The notes beneath the pieces were generated by a model. It ran no database searches. It was not told the origin of the DNA and saw only the letters and a list, made by a program, of their open reading frames with translations. 64,000 nucleotides of DNA from Flavobacterium lindanitolerans (GTDB taxonomy: Bacteria; Bacteroidota; Bacteroidia; Flavobacteriales; Flavobacteriaceae), in assembly GCF_002846575.1 (NCBI RefSeq), contig NZ_PJND01000007.1:682001-746000 (forward strand). The letters are read 5' to 3'. Of the stretch, positions 7,286-16,479 are shown piece after piece. Each line of letters opens with the position of its first letter. The stretch's first letter is position 1. Position numbers and translations under genes: made by a program.

Positions 7286-8290
7286 ATGGAAGAAAATGCT
7301 ACTGCATTAGACATTAGGGCAATTAATGAAAAAATAGAAAGAGAAAGTGCTTTTATCGACTTGCTGATGATGGAAATGAATAAAGTCATTGTAGGTCAGA
7401 AACACATGGTGGAGCGATTATTGATTGGACTTTTGGGACAAGGGCATATTTTGCTGGAAGGTGTTCCCGGATTGGCAAAAACATTAGCAATTAATACACT
7501 GTCGCAGGCAGTTCAAGGTTCTTTCAGCCGTATACAGTTTACTCCGGATTTACTTCCTGCCGATGTGGTAGGAACCATGATCTATAATATTAAAGACAAT
7601 GCTTTTTCAATCAAGAAAGGGCCAATCTTTGCTAATTTCGTTTTGGCAGATGAGATTAACCGTGCCCCTGCAAAAGTACAGTCGGCATTGCTTGAAGCCA
7701 TGCAGGAAAAGCAGGTAACTATTGGAGATACTACTTTCAAATTAGATAAGCCATTTTTAGTATTGGCTACACAAAACCCGGTAGAACAGGAAGGAACCTA
7801 TCCGTTGCCAGAAGCTCAGGTTGACCGTTTTATGTTGAAAACAGTTATCGACTATCCAAAAATCGATGAAGAAAGAATGGTCATCCGCCAGAACCTGAAA
7901 GGCTCTTATGAAAAAGTAAATCCTGTGGTTTCTACAGACCAGATTCTTCGCGCTCAGGAAGCAGTTCGTGAAGTATATATGGATGAAAAAATTGAAAAAT
8001 ACATTCTGGATATCATTTTCGCAACCCGTTATCCGGAAAAATACAAACTGGAAAACCTGAAACCATTAATCAGTTTTGGTGCGTCACCTCGTGGAAGTAT
8101 CAATTTGGCGAATGCGGCTAAATGTTATGCCTTTATCAAACGCAGAGGTTATGTAATTCCTGAAGACGTGCGTGCTGTTGTTCACGATGTACTTCGCCAT
8201 AGAATTGGAATTACGTATGAAGCAGAAGCAGAAAACGTAACTTCTGTAGACATCATAAACAAAATCGTAAACGAAGTTGAAGTACCTTAG
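7286..8290 (+). CDS. MoxR family AAA+ ATPase
   Basis: 334 residues, full length for MoxR. Walker A is GVPGLAKT at 59-66, Walker B ends in LADE at 120-123, and the sensor-1 region is LATQNPVEQEGTYPLPEAQ. MoxR ATPases act as chaperones for von Willebrand factor A (VWA) proteins, here the DUF58 protein and BatA/BatB that follow. It is the first gene of the nine-gene Bat (Bacteroides aerotolerance) operon on this strand. The 127-bp gap before the next gene holds an imperfect inverted repeat. Confidence 0.95.
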   Translation: MEENATALDIRAINEKIERESAFIDLLMMEMNKVIVGQKHMVERLLIGLLGQGHILLEGVPGLAKTLAINTLSQAVQGSFSRIQFTPDLLPADVVGTMIYNIKDNAFSIKKGPIFANFVLADEINRAPAKVQSALLEAMQEKQVTIGDTTFKLDKPFLVLATQNPVEQEGTYPLPEAQVDRFMLKTVIDYPKIDEERMVIRQNLKGSYEKVNPVVSTDQILRAQEAVREVYMDEKIEKYILDIIFATRYPEKYKLENLKPLISFGASPRGSINLANAAKCYAFIKRRGYVIPEDVRAVVHDVLRHRIGITYEAEAENVTSVDIINKIVNEVEVP

Positions 8291-8417
8291 TAAGTTGATA
8301 GTTGACAGTGAATAGTTGATAGTTTATCGATAGTTCAAACTAACTATCCACTAAAGACTATCCACTATCCACTAAAAAGACTATCCACTAAAAATTGTCC
8401 ACTATCAACTAAAAAAA
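8291..8417. repeat. Intergenic imperfect inverted repeat built of short repeated words
   Basis: The gap carries GTTGATAGTTGACAGTG and TAGTTGATAGT on the left and several copies of ACTATCCACTA plus ACTATCAACTA on the right. These can fold into a long imperfect hairpin. Related words (ACTATCAACTATCCACT) occur before the gene at 18692, so this is a dispersed element family, not a unique sequence. Confidence 0.7.
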
Positions 8418-9287
8418 ATGGATACAAAGGAATTACTCAAGAAAGTACGGAAGATAGAAATCAAGACCCGAAGATTGAGCGATCATATTTTTTCGGGTGA
8501 ATATCACACATCGTTCAAAGGACGCGGGATGACTTTTAGTGAAGTCCGCCAGTATCAGTTTGGTGATGATGTGCGTGCGATTGACTGGAACGTTACGGCA
8601 AGATACAATGAACCTTACATTAAAGTTTTTGAAGAAGAACGTGAGCTGACCATGATGCTTATGGTTGACGTCAGCGGTTCGGAAAGCTTTGGAACACAAA
8701 ATGGCTTCAAGAAAGATATCGTTACTGAAATTGCGGCAACAATGGCCTTTTCAGCAACACAGAATAATGACAAAATTGGTTTGATTTTATTTTCGGATGA
8801 AATAGAACTGTATATTCCGCCTAAAAAAGGAAGGTCACACGTATTGAGAATTATCCGGGAACTGATAGAGTTCAGGCCTAAAAGCCATAAGACGAATCTT
8901 TCTCAGGCATTGCGGTTTTTGTCCGGAGTCATGAAAAAGAAAGCCATCGTTTTTGTGATTTCTGATTTTATGACAGACGATAATTATGAGCATACGCTAA
9001 AAATTGCAGGAAAAAAACACGACCTTACCGGTATTCGTGTCTATGATGCAAGGGAAGAAAAAATGCCAAACATAGGAATGGTCAATATGCTGGATGCCGA
9101 AACAGGCGAAACTATGTTGGTCAACACGGGCTCAAAAGCGGTACGTCTGGAATATGAAAAATACTATCAGGAAAAAATGAAATTTTTTAAGGAAACGTTT
9201 AGCAGATGTGGTTCGGGAACGGTAAATACCAGAGTAGATGAAAGCTACGTGACGAAACTATTGGGCTATTTTAAATCGAGAGGATAA
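8418..9287 (+). CDS. DUF58 domain protein of the Bat operon
   Basis: 289 residues. The DUF58 signature is clear: GRGMTFSEVRQYQFGDDVRAIDWN, given here in part as QYQFGDDVRAIDWN at about 46-59, followed by a VWA-like fold whose MIDAS-type motif is MVDVSGS near residue 80. DUF58 proteins accompany MoxR and the VWA proteins and are thought to be part of the same envelope-associated complex. No signal peptide or membrane segment is seen, so it is probably cytoplasmic or peripheral. Confidence 0.92.
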   Translation: MDTKELLKKVRKIEIKTRRLSDHIFSGEYHTSFKGRGMTFSEVRQYQFGDDVRAIDWNVTARYNEPYIKVFEEERELTMMLMVDVSGSESFGTQNGFKKDIVTEIAATMAFSATQNNDKIGLILFSDEIELYIPPKKGRSHVLRIIRELIEFRPKSHKTNLSQALRFLSGVMKKKAIVFVISDFMTDDNYEHTLKIAGKKHDLTGIRVYDAREEKMPNIGMVNMLDAETGETMLVNTGSKAVRLEYEKYYQEKMKFFKETFSRCGSGTVNTRVDESYVTKLLGYFKSRG

Positions 9288-9326
9288 TCTTTTTTCCCCC
9301 TTTCATGATTAAGATTAGGAACTAAA

Positions 9327-10937
9327 ATGAAGAACAACACGCTTTACATACTATTTTTTTTATTCATCGGAACCTTTGCCTTTGGGCAGCAGAAACGGGT
9401 AACTACAGCCGTTGATTCGACCAAAATAAAAATAGGGGCACAAATCAATCTTACGTTAAAAACTTCAGTAGACACATTGTCAAATGTGGTATTTCCGGAA
9501 AGCACTAATTTCGGACAGTTAGAAGTTCTGGAATCCTATCCAACAGATACCGTGAAACAAAAAGACCGCTATCTGCTTACAAAAAGATATGGACTTACCC
9601 AGTTTGATTCCGGAAAATACATGATACCGAGCCTTAAAGTGCTCATCAACGACAAACCCTACTCAACAGATTCAATTTTTGTTAACGTTGCCGGAGTCAA
9701 GGTCGATACATTGAAACAAAAAATGTACGACATTAAAGGAATAGCAGAAGTTAAGGAATCTATGGGTAATTGGTGGAAATACCTTCTGGGACTCTTGCTT
9801 TTGGGCGGAATCGGATACCTGATTTATTACTTTTCCAAAAAATATAAAAAGAAAGAAAAGCCGGAAGAGGTTGTATATGCAACACCAATAGAAAAAGCGG
9901 TAACACTTCTTAAAAATCTGGAACAGAAAGGACTTTGGCAAAAAGGAGAAGTTAAGAACTATTATTCAGAATTGACAGATATTACCAGAACCTATATTGA
10001 AGAAGAAATTCAGGTTCCGGCAATGGAAAGCACCACTTCCGAAGTTATTATAGGTTTGAGAAATGCCGCTGTCCGTAAAAAGATGAAAATTTCACAGGAA
10101 ACCGTTGACAATCTGGAGCGTGTTCTGCGTCAGGCAGATTTGGTGAAATTTGCCAAATCAAAACCGCTTGATTTCGAAATAGCGGAAGACCGTGCAAAAA
10201 TAGAAAAGACAATTTTCACCCTGCACAAGGCTATACCAGAAGTTGAGGAAGAAGACGAAGAACTGTTATTACTCGACGCGCAGAAAAAAGAACTGCTGCT
10301 AAAGAAAAAACGCAAACGCAAAATTGCAATTGCCACATTTATAGGAGCATTTTTGGTAGTAGGAGCGTTAACCTATTTCATTACGACCAGAGGATTGGAT
10401 GCTATTTTAGGCAATCCTACAAAAGAACTATATGAAGGCGAATGGATTAAGAGTGATTACGGAAATCCGGCTGTGACCATTGAAACACCGAAAGTATTGA
10501 AAAGAACAAAACTTCCGGGCGGCAATAAAGACATGGGTATAAAAGAAAGCCAAGCATTTTCTTATGGGACTGTTTTTGATGAGGTGATGGTGAATATTTC
10601 TACTACATCATTTAAGGATACTTTGAGCCGACCGCTGGAAAAAGTAGTTGAAAAGGAAATCAAGTCGTTTGAAAAACAATACAAAGCAAAAGATGTTTTT
10701 GTAAAGCAGGACCAGTTCGATACCAAAGAAGGTATTTCCGGAATAAAAGCCTACGGAACTATGGTTGTTTTTAAAGAAGACAGTGATAAAGGAATCAAAA
10801 TTGGATATGAAATTATGGTATTCGGACAAGAAGGAGGCCTTCAGGAAATTATTATTACCTATCGTGATAATGACGAATACGGTTCCAAAATTTCAGATAG
10901 GATAGTAAACTCGGTCGAACTTAAAAAAGTAAACTAA
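9327..10937 (+). CDS. BatD-like membrane protein of the Bat operon
   Basis: 536 residues. A signal peptide (KNNTLYILFFLFIGTFAFGQ) is followed by a beta-rich periplasmic domain and a membrane segment at about 150-168 (WWKYLLGLLLLGGIGYLIYY). After a charged, probably cytoplasmic stretch there is a second membrane segment at about 334-352 (IAIATFIGAFLVVGALTYFI) and a further domain. The beginning and first membrane segment resemble the end of BatD. The gene is 2 bp from batA and clearly part of the operon. Exact function is unknown. Confidence 0.75.
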   Translation: MKNNTLYILFFLFIGTFAFGQQKRVTTAVDSTKIKIGAQINLTLKTSVDTLSNVVFPESTNFGQLEVLESYPTDTVKQKDRYLLTKRYGLTQFDSGKYMIPSLKVLINDKPYSTDSIFVNVAGVKVDTLKQKMYDIKGIAEVKESMGNWWKYLLGLLLLGGIGYLIYYFSKKYKKKEKPEEVVYATPIEKAVTLLKNLEQKGLWQKGEVKNYYSELTDITRTYIEEEIQVPAMESTTSEVIIGLRNAAVRKKMKISQETVDNLERVLRQADLVKFAKSKPLDFEIAEDRAKIEKTIFTLHKAIPEVEEEDEELLLLDAQKKELLLKKKRKRKIAIATFIGAFLVVGALTYFITTRGLDAILGNPTKELYEGEWIKSDYGNPAVTIETPKVLKRTKLPGGNKDMGIKESQAFSYGTVFDEVMVNISTTSFKDTLSRPLEKVVEKEIKSFEKQYKAKDVFVKQDQFDTKEGISGIKAYGTMVVFKEDSDKGIKIGYEIMVFGQEGGLQEIIITYRDNDEYGSKISDRIVNSVELKKVN

Positions 10938-10938
10938 G

Positions 10939-11937
10939 ATGAAAAATGTTACCTTTTTAAATCCTGAGTTTTTCTGGCTGTTTGTCCTCATTCCGATTGC
11001 TATAGCATGGCAAATATGGAAAGGAAAGAAACAGGCATCACTAAAAGTAAGCTCGCTAAAAGGATTCAAGGCGAAACCATCAATTTGGTCAAAATTAAAA
11101 CCGCTATTATTTGTTTTCAGGATTCTTGCCTTAGGTTTTCTTATAGTTGCCATGGCAAGACCGCAAACCGTAGATATTAGTAATAAGACCAACATAACCA
11201 ACGGAATTGATATTGTAATGTCAATCGACGTTTCGGGAAGTATGTTAACGCGCGATTTGAAGCCAAACCGTTTGGAAGCTTTGAAAAGGGTGGCTTCGGA
11301 ATTCGTAGAAGCCCGTCCAAACGACAGAATAGGTCTGGTTGTTTATGCAGCAGAAAGCTATACCAAAACACCGGTAACCAGTGACAAGGCAGTCGTATTG
11401 GATGCTTTGAACAGTGTAAAGTATGATAACCTTTTGCAGGACGGAACAGGAATTGGTATGGGATTGGCAACAGCCGTAAACCGATTGAAAGACAGCAAGG
11501 CAAAAAGTAAAGTAATCATATTGCTTACCGACGGAGTCAACAATTCCGGGTTTATCGATCCGAGAATGGCTTCCGAAATAGCAAAAGAATACGGCATAAA
11601 AGTATATACGATTGGTATAGGAACAACCGGAATGGCAGAATCTCCTTATGCCATAGCTCCAAATGGAGATTTTGTTTACCGAATGATGCAGGTGGAAATT
11701 GATGAACAGTTGATGAAAGAAATTGCAAGAAATACCGATGGGAAATATTTCAGGGCAAAAAACAACCAGAGCCTGAAAGCTATATATGATGAAATCAATA
11801 AGCTGGAAACCACAGAAATTGAAGAACAGAAATTCTATAATTACGATGAAAGGTTCAGGCCTTTTGCTATAGCAGCAGGCATACTTTTATTGTTAGAAGT
11901 TTTATTGAAAAATACGGTTTTTAGAAGCTTTATTTAA
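10939..11937 (+). CDS. batA: BatA, VWA domain membrane protein
   Basis: 332 residues. Two N-terminal membrane segments (about 10-24 and 55-73) precede a VWA domain with the metal-ion MIDAS motif DVSGS at 97-101. A C-terminal membrane helix ends the protein (AIAAGILLLLEVLL). This is the layout of BatA/BatB proteins, which form a complex linked to aerotolerance and envelope stress in Bacteroides and Leptospira. Naming as batA rests on operon order: it is the first of two tandem VWA genes. Confidence 0.9.
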   Translation: MKNVTFLNPEFFWLFVLIPIAIAWQIWKGKKQASLKVSSLKGFKAKPSIWSKLKPLLFVFRILALGFLIVAMARPQTVDISNKTNITNGIDIVMSIDVSGSMLTRDLKPNRLEALKRVASEFVEARPNDRIGLVVYAAESYTKTPVTSDKAVVLDALNSVKYDNLLQDGTGIGMGLATAVNRLKDSKAKSKVIILLTDGVNNSGFIDPRMASEIAKEYGIKVYTIGIGTTGMAESPYAIAPNGDFVYRMMQVEIDEQLMKEIARNTDGKYFRAKNNQSLKAIYDEINKLETTEIEEQKFYNYDERFRPFAIAAGILLLLEVLLKNTVFRSFI

Positions 11938-11943
11938 GAAATT

Positions 11944-12984
11944 ATGTACGACGAATTAGACGAAAAAAAATATTTATATCTCCTGATAGTCATACCAATT
12001 CTGGTACTGATTTTCCTTTTCAATCTTTATTGGAAAAGAAAAAAACAGAAAGAATTTGGTGACCTGAAATTGGTGAAAAAACTAACTCCGGAAAAATCGG
12101 TTTTCAAATCAACCCTGAAAATTACGGTCTTTCTTTTGGCGTTGGCCTGCCTCATTTTAGGTCTGGTTAATCCTAAATTGGGAACCAAGGTCGAAACCGT
12201 AAAAAGAGAAGGTATTGATATTGTTTTTGCTATTGACGTTTCAAAATCAATGCTGGCAGAAGATGTAGCACCAAACCGTCTGGAAAAAACCAAGCAGATT
12301 GTTTCGCAGATTATCAATCAGTTGGGGAGTGACAGAATCGGAATTGTAGCCTATGCGGGCAGTGCTTTTCCGGTATTGCCAATTACGACAGATTACAGTG
12401 TGGCCAAAATGTTCCTGCAAAGCATGAATCCGGGAATGGTGTCATCACAAGGTACCTCGCTTGATGAAGCCATACACCTGTCGTCTAGTTTTTTCAGCCA
12501 GGATAGTAAGGTGAGTAAGCTGGTTATCATGATTTCTGATGGGGAAGACCATTCCGAAGGAATTGAAGAAGCAACAGAAGAAGCCAATAAAAACGGATTG
12601 AAAATCATAACTATTGGAGTAGGTACCGAAAAAGGCGGGCCAATACCGTTAAAAAGAAATGGTGTGGTAGAAAGCTTCCAACGCGACCAAAATGGAGAAG
12701 TTGTAGTCACCAAACTGAATGAAGCTACTTTGAAAGAAATTGCCAAAATTACCAAAGGAGGTTATGTGAACGGAAACAATACAAAAGAAGTGGTCGATTA
12801 TGTGAAACACGCCTTGGAAAATATTGAAAAAAGCGAATTCGAAACCAAGCAGTTTGCCAATTACCAATCGCAGTTTCAGTGGCTTTTAGGAATAGCATTC
12901 TTTTTGTTTTTTATTGATATCTTCTTTTTAGAGAAAAAGACAAACTGGGTGAAAAAGATGAACTTATTTAATGAAAAGGAATAA
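11944..12984 (+). CDS. batB: BatB, VWA domain membrane protein
   Basis: 346 residues with the same layout as BatA: membrane segments at about 10-27 and 58-75, VWA domain with the MIDAS variant DVSKS at 98-102, and a C-terminal membrane helix (WLLGIAFFLFFIDIFFL). The replacement of the usual Gly by Lys in the motif is common in BatB. It starts 6 bp after batA. Confidence 0.9.
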   Translation: MYDELDEKKYLYLLIVIPILVLIFLFNLYWKRKKQKEFGDLKLVKKLTPEKSVFKSTLKITVFLLALACLILGLVNPKLGTKVETVKREGIDIVFAIDVSKSMLAEDVAPNRLEKTKQIVSQIINQLGSDRIGIVAYAGSAFPVLPITTDYSVAKMFLQSMNPGMVSSQGTSLDEAIHLSSSFFSQDSKVSKLVIMISDGEDHSEGIEEATEEANKNGLKIITIGVGTEKGGPIPLKRNGVVESFQRDQNGEVVVTKLNEATLKEIAKITKGGYVNGNNTKEVVDYVKHALENIEKSEFETKQFANYQSQFQWLLGIAFFLFFIDIFFLEKKTNWVKKMNLFNEKE

Positions 12985-12985
12985 T

Positions 12986-13771
12986 ATGAGACAGCTATTG
13001 ATATATACGCTTCTACTTTTTTCCTTTGCAGCAATCGCACAGGAAAAAGATAAAGACAAGAATCTGCCAAGAGGAAATAAAGAGTTTAAAGAAAAAAACT
13101 ATGTCGATGCTGAAGCCGAATACAGAATTTCATTATCTAAATCGCCAACCAAGGCAATAGCATCTTATAATTTAGGAAATACGATTTATAAGCAAAAACA
13201 GCCAAGTGAAGCAAAACTGGCTTATGTCAATACTATAGAAAATGCCAAGACCAAAGCCGAAAAGCACAAAGCTTTTCATAATTTGGGAAACATTTTTATG
13301 ACAGAAAAAAAATATTCTGATGCTGTTGAAGCCTATAAAAATGCACTGAGAAACAATCCGGCTGATGAACAGACCCGTTACAATTATGCCTTGGCTAAAG
13401 AATATCTGAAAAACAATCCGGAGCCGCCTAAAGACGATAAGAAGAAAGACAAAGACAAGAAAGAAAAGGATAAGGATAAGAAAAACGAGAAAGACGACAA
13501 AAAAGAAGGAGACAAGGGCGACGATAAGAAAGAGAATAAAGACAAAGGAGAGGATAAAAAAGACAAGCAGGACGGCAAAAATGGTGAAGGAAAGAATGAT
13601 AAGGATTCTGACCAGAAAGGCCAGCCTAAACCGCAACCGGGTAACAGTCCGTCAAAGCAGCGAATCGAAAACCTGCTCGATGCAGTAAACAATGAAGAAA
13701 AGAAAATTCAGGAAAAGGTCAATGCCAAAAAAGTAAAAGGCAAGCCGGTTCAAACAGAAAAAGACTGGTAA
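12986..13771 (+). CDS. batC: BatC, TPR protein with Lys/Asp-rich tail
   Basis: 261 residues from the ATG at 12986. This start gives a clean signal peptide (RQLLIYTLLLFSFAAIAQ), follows an AAAGGA ribosome site and avoids overlap with batB. The alternative ATG at 12971 adds five residues and overlaps by 14 bp. Residues 25 to about 135 contain two to three TPR units (SYNLGNTIYK, AFHNLGNIFM, RYNYALAKEY). About 140-210 is a highly charged run of Lys, Asp and Glu, probably disordered. TPRs suggest protein-protein contacts in the periplasm with the BatA/B complex. Confidence 0.85.
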   Translation: MRQLLIYTLLLFSFAAIAQEKDKDKNLPRGNKEFKEKNYVDAEAEYRISLSKSPTKAIASYNLGNTIYKQKQPSEAKLAYVNTIENAKTKAEKHKAFHNLGNIFMTEKKYSDAVEAYKNALRNNPADEQTRYNYALAKEYLKNNPEPPKDDKKKDKDKKEKDKDKKNEKDDKKEGDKGDDKKENKDKGEDKKDKQDGKNGEGKNDKDSDQKGQPKPQPGNSPSKQRIENLLDAVNNEEKKIQEKVNAKKVKGKPVQTEKDW

Positions 13772-13772
13772 G

Positions 13773-15545
13773 ATGTTGATTGCGATGAGAAAATATATAG
13801 CAGCACTAATTTTAATCTGTTTCCAGGGTCTTTCTGCCCAGGTACAATTTGAGGCAAAAGTCAGTAAACAGACACTCGGACTTAACGAAAGGCTCCGTAT
13901 TGATTTCATCATGAATGAAGACGGCGATAACTTTACGCCGCCTTCTTTTGAAGGTTTCCGTGTGGTTGGTGGTCCAAGCCAGCAAGTGAGCCAGACCTGG
14001 ATTAATGGTAGGGCAACTTTTAATAAATCCTATATTTATATACTGCTTCCGCAACAAAGAGGAACCCTAACCATCAAGCAGGCAACAATAGAAATTAAAG
14101 GGCAGACCTACAAAACGGCACCCATTAAAATAAACGTAACGGCGCCTATTGATGAGTCTAAGGACCCTAGCAGTCCGGACTATGTGCCAAGCGGAGGAAT
14201 CCATCTTATTGCTGAAATATCCAATACGAACCCGTATCTAAACCAGCCAATTACAGTGGTCTACAAGCTGTATGTGAGCAATAATGTCAGCGTTAGGAAC
14301 TGGAAAGAAATCGATAGTCCAAAATTCAACGATTTCTGGAGCCAGAATATCGATATCAAAAATCTTGTAGTCGAAAACGGAAAATATAATGGTGAAGACT
14401 ACCGTTATGTGGTGCTTAGAAAAACGGTGCTATATCCTCAAAAATCGGGTAAACTAACCATAGAACCGCTTTCTTTGGACATTGTGGTTGACCAGCCTAC
14501 CAACAGAAGAGATATTTTTGGAAGAGTCCAGTTTGTTACGGGCAATAAAACGGTTTCTGCCGGAAGTAAGGTTATCAATGTAAAAGCTTTACCTGAAGCA
14601 GGAAAACCGCAGGACTTTACCGGTGCCGTAGGAAAATTCAATTTTGTTGTCAAGCCTTCGAAAACTGAGTTAAGACATGGTGAATCATTGGATTTGGATA
14701 TCAGTGTTTCCGGTAACGGAAACCTGAAACTGTTTACCTTGCCAAAACCAATTGTGCCAAGTGCTTTGGAAATGTATGACCCGGTACATAGTGAGCAGGT
14801 TACAACACCACTTTCCGGAATGCAGGGGAAAATTGCGGATAAATACACCATTATTCCGCAATATCAGGGCAATTATACCATTAAGGGATTAACATTCTCA
14901 TATTTTGACCTGTCTACAAAAACATACAAAACAATAACTTCAAATGATATTGTTATTAAGGTTTTGGATGGACCGACTTCATCGGATTCTTCTGTAGCAG
15001 CCACTCCGGGAGCTACAACAAACAAACAGGCAGTAAAAAGTACGAATCAGTTCCGGTTTATTGCGCTGAAAACGCAATTGCATTCTACCCATAAAGAAGA
15101 TTTCTTCGGTTCAGGGTTGTTTTATACGTTGCTATTCCTGCCTTTCCTCTTTATCCCTATAATTATTTTGGCTAAGAAGAAAAAAGAAGCAATTGATAGT
15201 GATGTTGTTGGAAATAAGAGAAAGATGTCTAACAGGCTGGCTAAAAAATACCTTTCGGAAGCTAAAAAACAAATCAATAATAAAGAGCCGTTTTATATTG
15301 CCCTTGAAAAAGCATTGCACAACTTCCTGAAAGCCAAATTGCATATCGAAACCTCTGAAATGAGCAAAGACAAGATTCGTGAAATTCTTTTGGACAGAAA
15401 TGCAAGGCCGGAAACGATAGATGATTTTATAAACCTTACGGAGAACTGTGAGTTTGCCAGATATGCGCCTTATTCCAGCGTAGCCATCCAACAGGATTTT
15501 GATAAGGCCGTAACCGTAATTTCCGAACTGGAAAAACAAATCTAA
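13773..15545 (+). CDS. batD: BatD family protein
   Basis: 590 residues. A signal peptide (RKYIAALILICFQGLSAQ) follows Met5, which is an alternative start at 13785. A long beta-rich periplasmic region has the BatD/DUF pattern (VSQTWINGRATFNKSYIYIL and, later, YKLYVSNNVSVRNW). A membrane helix lies at about 447-470, followed by a cytoplasmic helical tail. It begins 1 bp after batC. BatD is thought to be a periplasm-facing anchor of the Bat complex. Confidence 0.9.
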   Translation: MLIAMRKYIAALILICFQGLSAQVQFEAKVSKQTLGLNERLRIDFIMNEDGDNFTPPSFEGFRVVGGPSQQVSQTWINGRATFNKSYIYILLPQQRGTLTIKQATIEIKGQTYKTAPIKINVTAPIDESKDPSSPDYVPSGGIHLIAEISNTNPYLNQPITVVYKLYVSNNVSVRNWKEIDSPKFNDFWSQNIDIKNLVVENGKYNGEDYRYVVLRKTVLYPQKSGKLTIEPLSLDIVVDQPTNRRDIFGRVQFVTGNKTVSAGSKVINVKALPEAGKPQDFTGAVGKFNFVVKPSKTELRHGESLDLDISVSGNGNLKLFTLPKPIVPSALEMYDPVHSEQVTTPLSGMQGKIADKYTIIPQYQGNYTIKGLTFSYFDLSTKTYKTITSNDIVIKVLDGPTSSDSSVAATPGATTNKQAVKSTNQFRFIALKTQLHSTHKEDFFGSGLFYTLLFLPFLFIPIIILAKKKKEAIDSDVVGNKRKMSNRLAKKYLSEAKKQINNKEPFYIALEKALHNFLKAKLHIETSEMSKDKIREILLDRNARPETIDDFINLTENCEFARYAPYSSVAIQQDFDKAVTVISELEKQI

Positions 15546-15584
15546 CAATTGATAATTCATTACAGAATTGAAAATTGAACAAAA

Positions 15585-16328
15585 ATGAAAAACATAGTCT
15601 ACATACTGTTGCTTTTTACCCAGGTTTTCTGGGCACAGGACAATTTTGAGGCCGGAAATAAGTTCTACCGTCAGGACAAATTTGAAGAAGCTGTCAAAGC
15701 CTATGAAAATGTACTGAAAACAAAACAGCACTCAGCGGAATTGTATTTTAATCTCGGAAATGCTTATTACAAGCTCAATAAAACCGCTCCTGCGATTTAT
15801 TATTACGAAAAGGCACTGTTGCTTAATCCTGGCTATAGTGATGCCAGAAACAACCTGCAATTTGCCCAAAACATGACAATTGACGATATCAAGCCTGTGC
15901 AGCAGGTTGGTTTTGGAAAAATCATTCATGATTTTACGTCTTCCTATACCTATGACGGCTGGGCCAAAATTGCTATTGGCTTTTCAATCCTGTTCCTGTT
16001 GTTTTTCATAGGATATTATTTTTCGGCGGCAACCTGGCTCAAACGCGTTTTCTTTGTGGGATTATTCGTTGCATTAATTGCATTAATTGTGAGTGTTGCT
16101 TCTGCCATAGCAGAAAAGACAAGCTATGAAAACGATAAACCAGCCATAATTTTTGCAGATACGGTGGGTGTTAAAAATGAACCGAAAGAAAATGCAGATA
16201 ATGCCTTTGTACTTCATGAAGGCACAAAAGTCCAGATTATTGAAACGTTGGATAATTGGAGGAAAATTCAATTGGCTGATGAAAAAGAAGGTTGGGTGAA
16301 TAAGGATGTTTTGAAAGAGATAAAGTAG
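15585..16328 (+). CDS. batE: BatE, TPR and SH3 domain membrane protein
   Basis: 247 residues. Signal peptide KNIVYILLLFTQVFWAQ, two TPR units (AVKAYENVLKTKQHSAELYF onward, about 25-90), two membrane helices at about 133-150 and 155-175, and a C-terminal SH3-like domain (TKVQIIETLDNWRKIQL, GWVNKDVL). TPR plus SH3 is the usual BatE form. It is the last gene of the operon. The 151 bp after it holds another imperfect inverted repeat and no clear simple terminator. Confidence 0.85.
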   Translation: MKNIVYILLLFTQVFWAQDNFEAGNKFYRQDKFEEAVKAYENVLKTKQHSAELYFNLGNAYYKLNKTAPAIYYYEKALLLNPGYSDARNNLQFAQNMTIDDIKPVQQVGFGKIIHDFTSSYTYDGWAKIAIGFSILFLLFFIGYYFSAATWLKRVFFVGLFVALIALIVSVASAIAEKTSYENDKPAIIFADTVGVKNEPKENADNAFVLHEGTKVQIIETLDNWRKIQLADEKEGWVNKDVLKEIK

Positions 16329-16479
16329 TTTATAGGTAGTAGATATCAGGAGGCAGGTAGCAGGTTTCAGTCTGCAGTTTAGAATCTACCATCTTATTTA
16401 GTCAGTATACAGGATTTGGAGAGTTTAAGATTTATGATTTGAGTCTGCCGCCTAAAATCTGGCATCTGCCATCTAAATA
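16329..16479. repeat. Imperfect inverted repeat between batE and the CvpA gene
   Basis: Words such as GGTAGTAGATATCAGGAGGCAGGTAGCAG on the left are mirrored by CTGCCGCC, CTGGCATCTGCCATCTAAATACT on the right. The gap sits between convergent genes and could fold into a long hairpin that ends transcription from both sides. Confidence 0.6.

Noticed and set aside
8291..8417. Small RNA or riboswitch between moxR and the DUF58 gene
   Set aside because: The structure comes from repeated short words found in other gaps, not from a conserved riboswitch core; no known aptamer motif is visible.
13384..13692. Long serine/leucine/phenylalanine-rich frame on the minus strand inside batC
   Set aside because: It mirrors the Lys/Asp-rich tail of BatC read backwards; composition is fully explained by the AAG/GAC codon repeats of the real gene.
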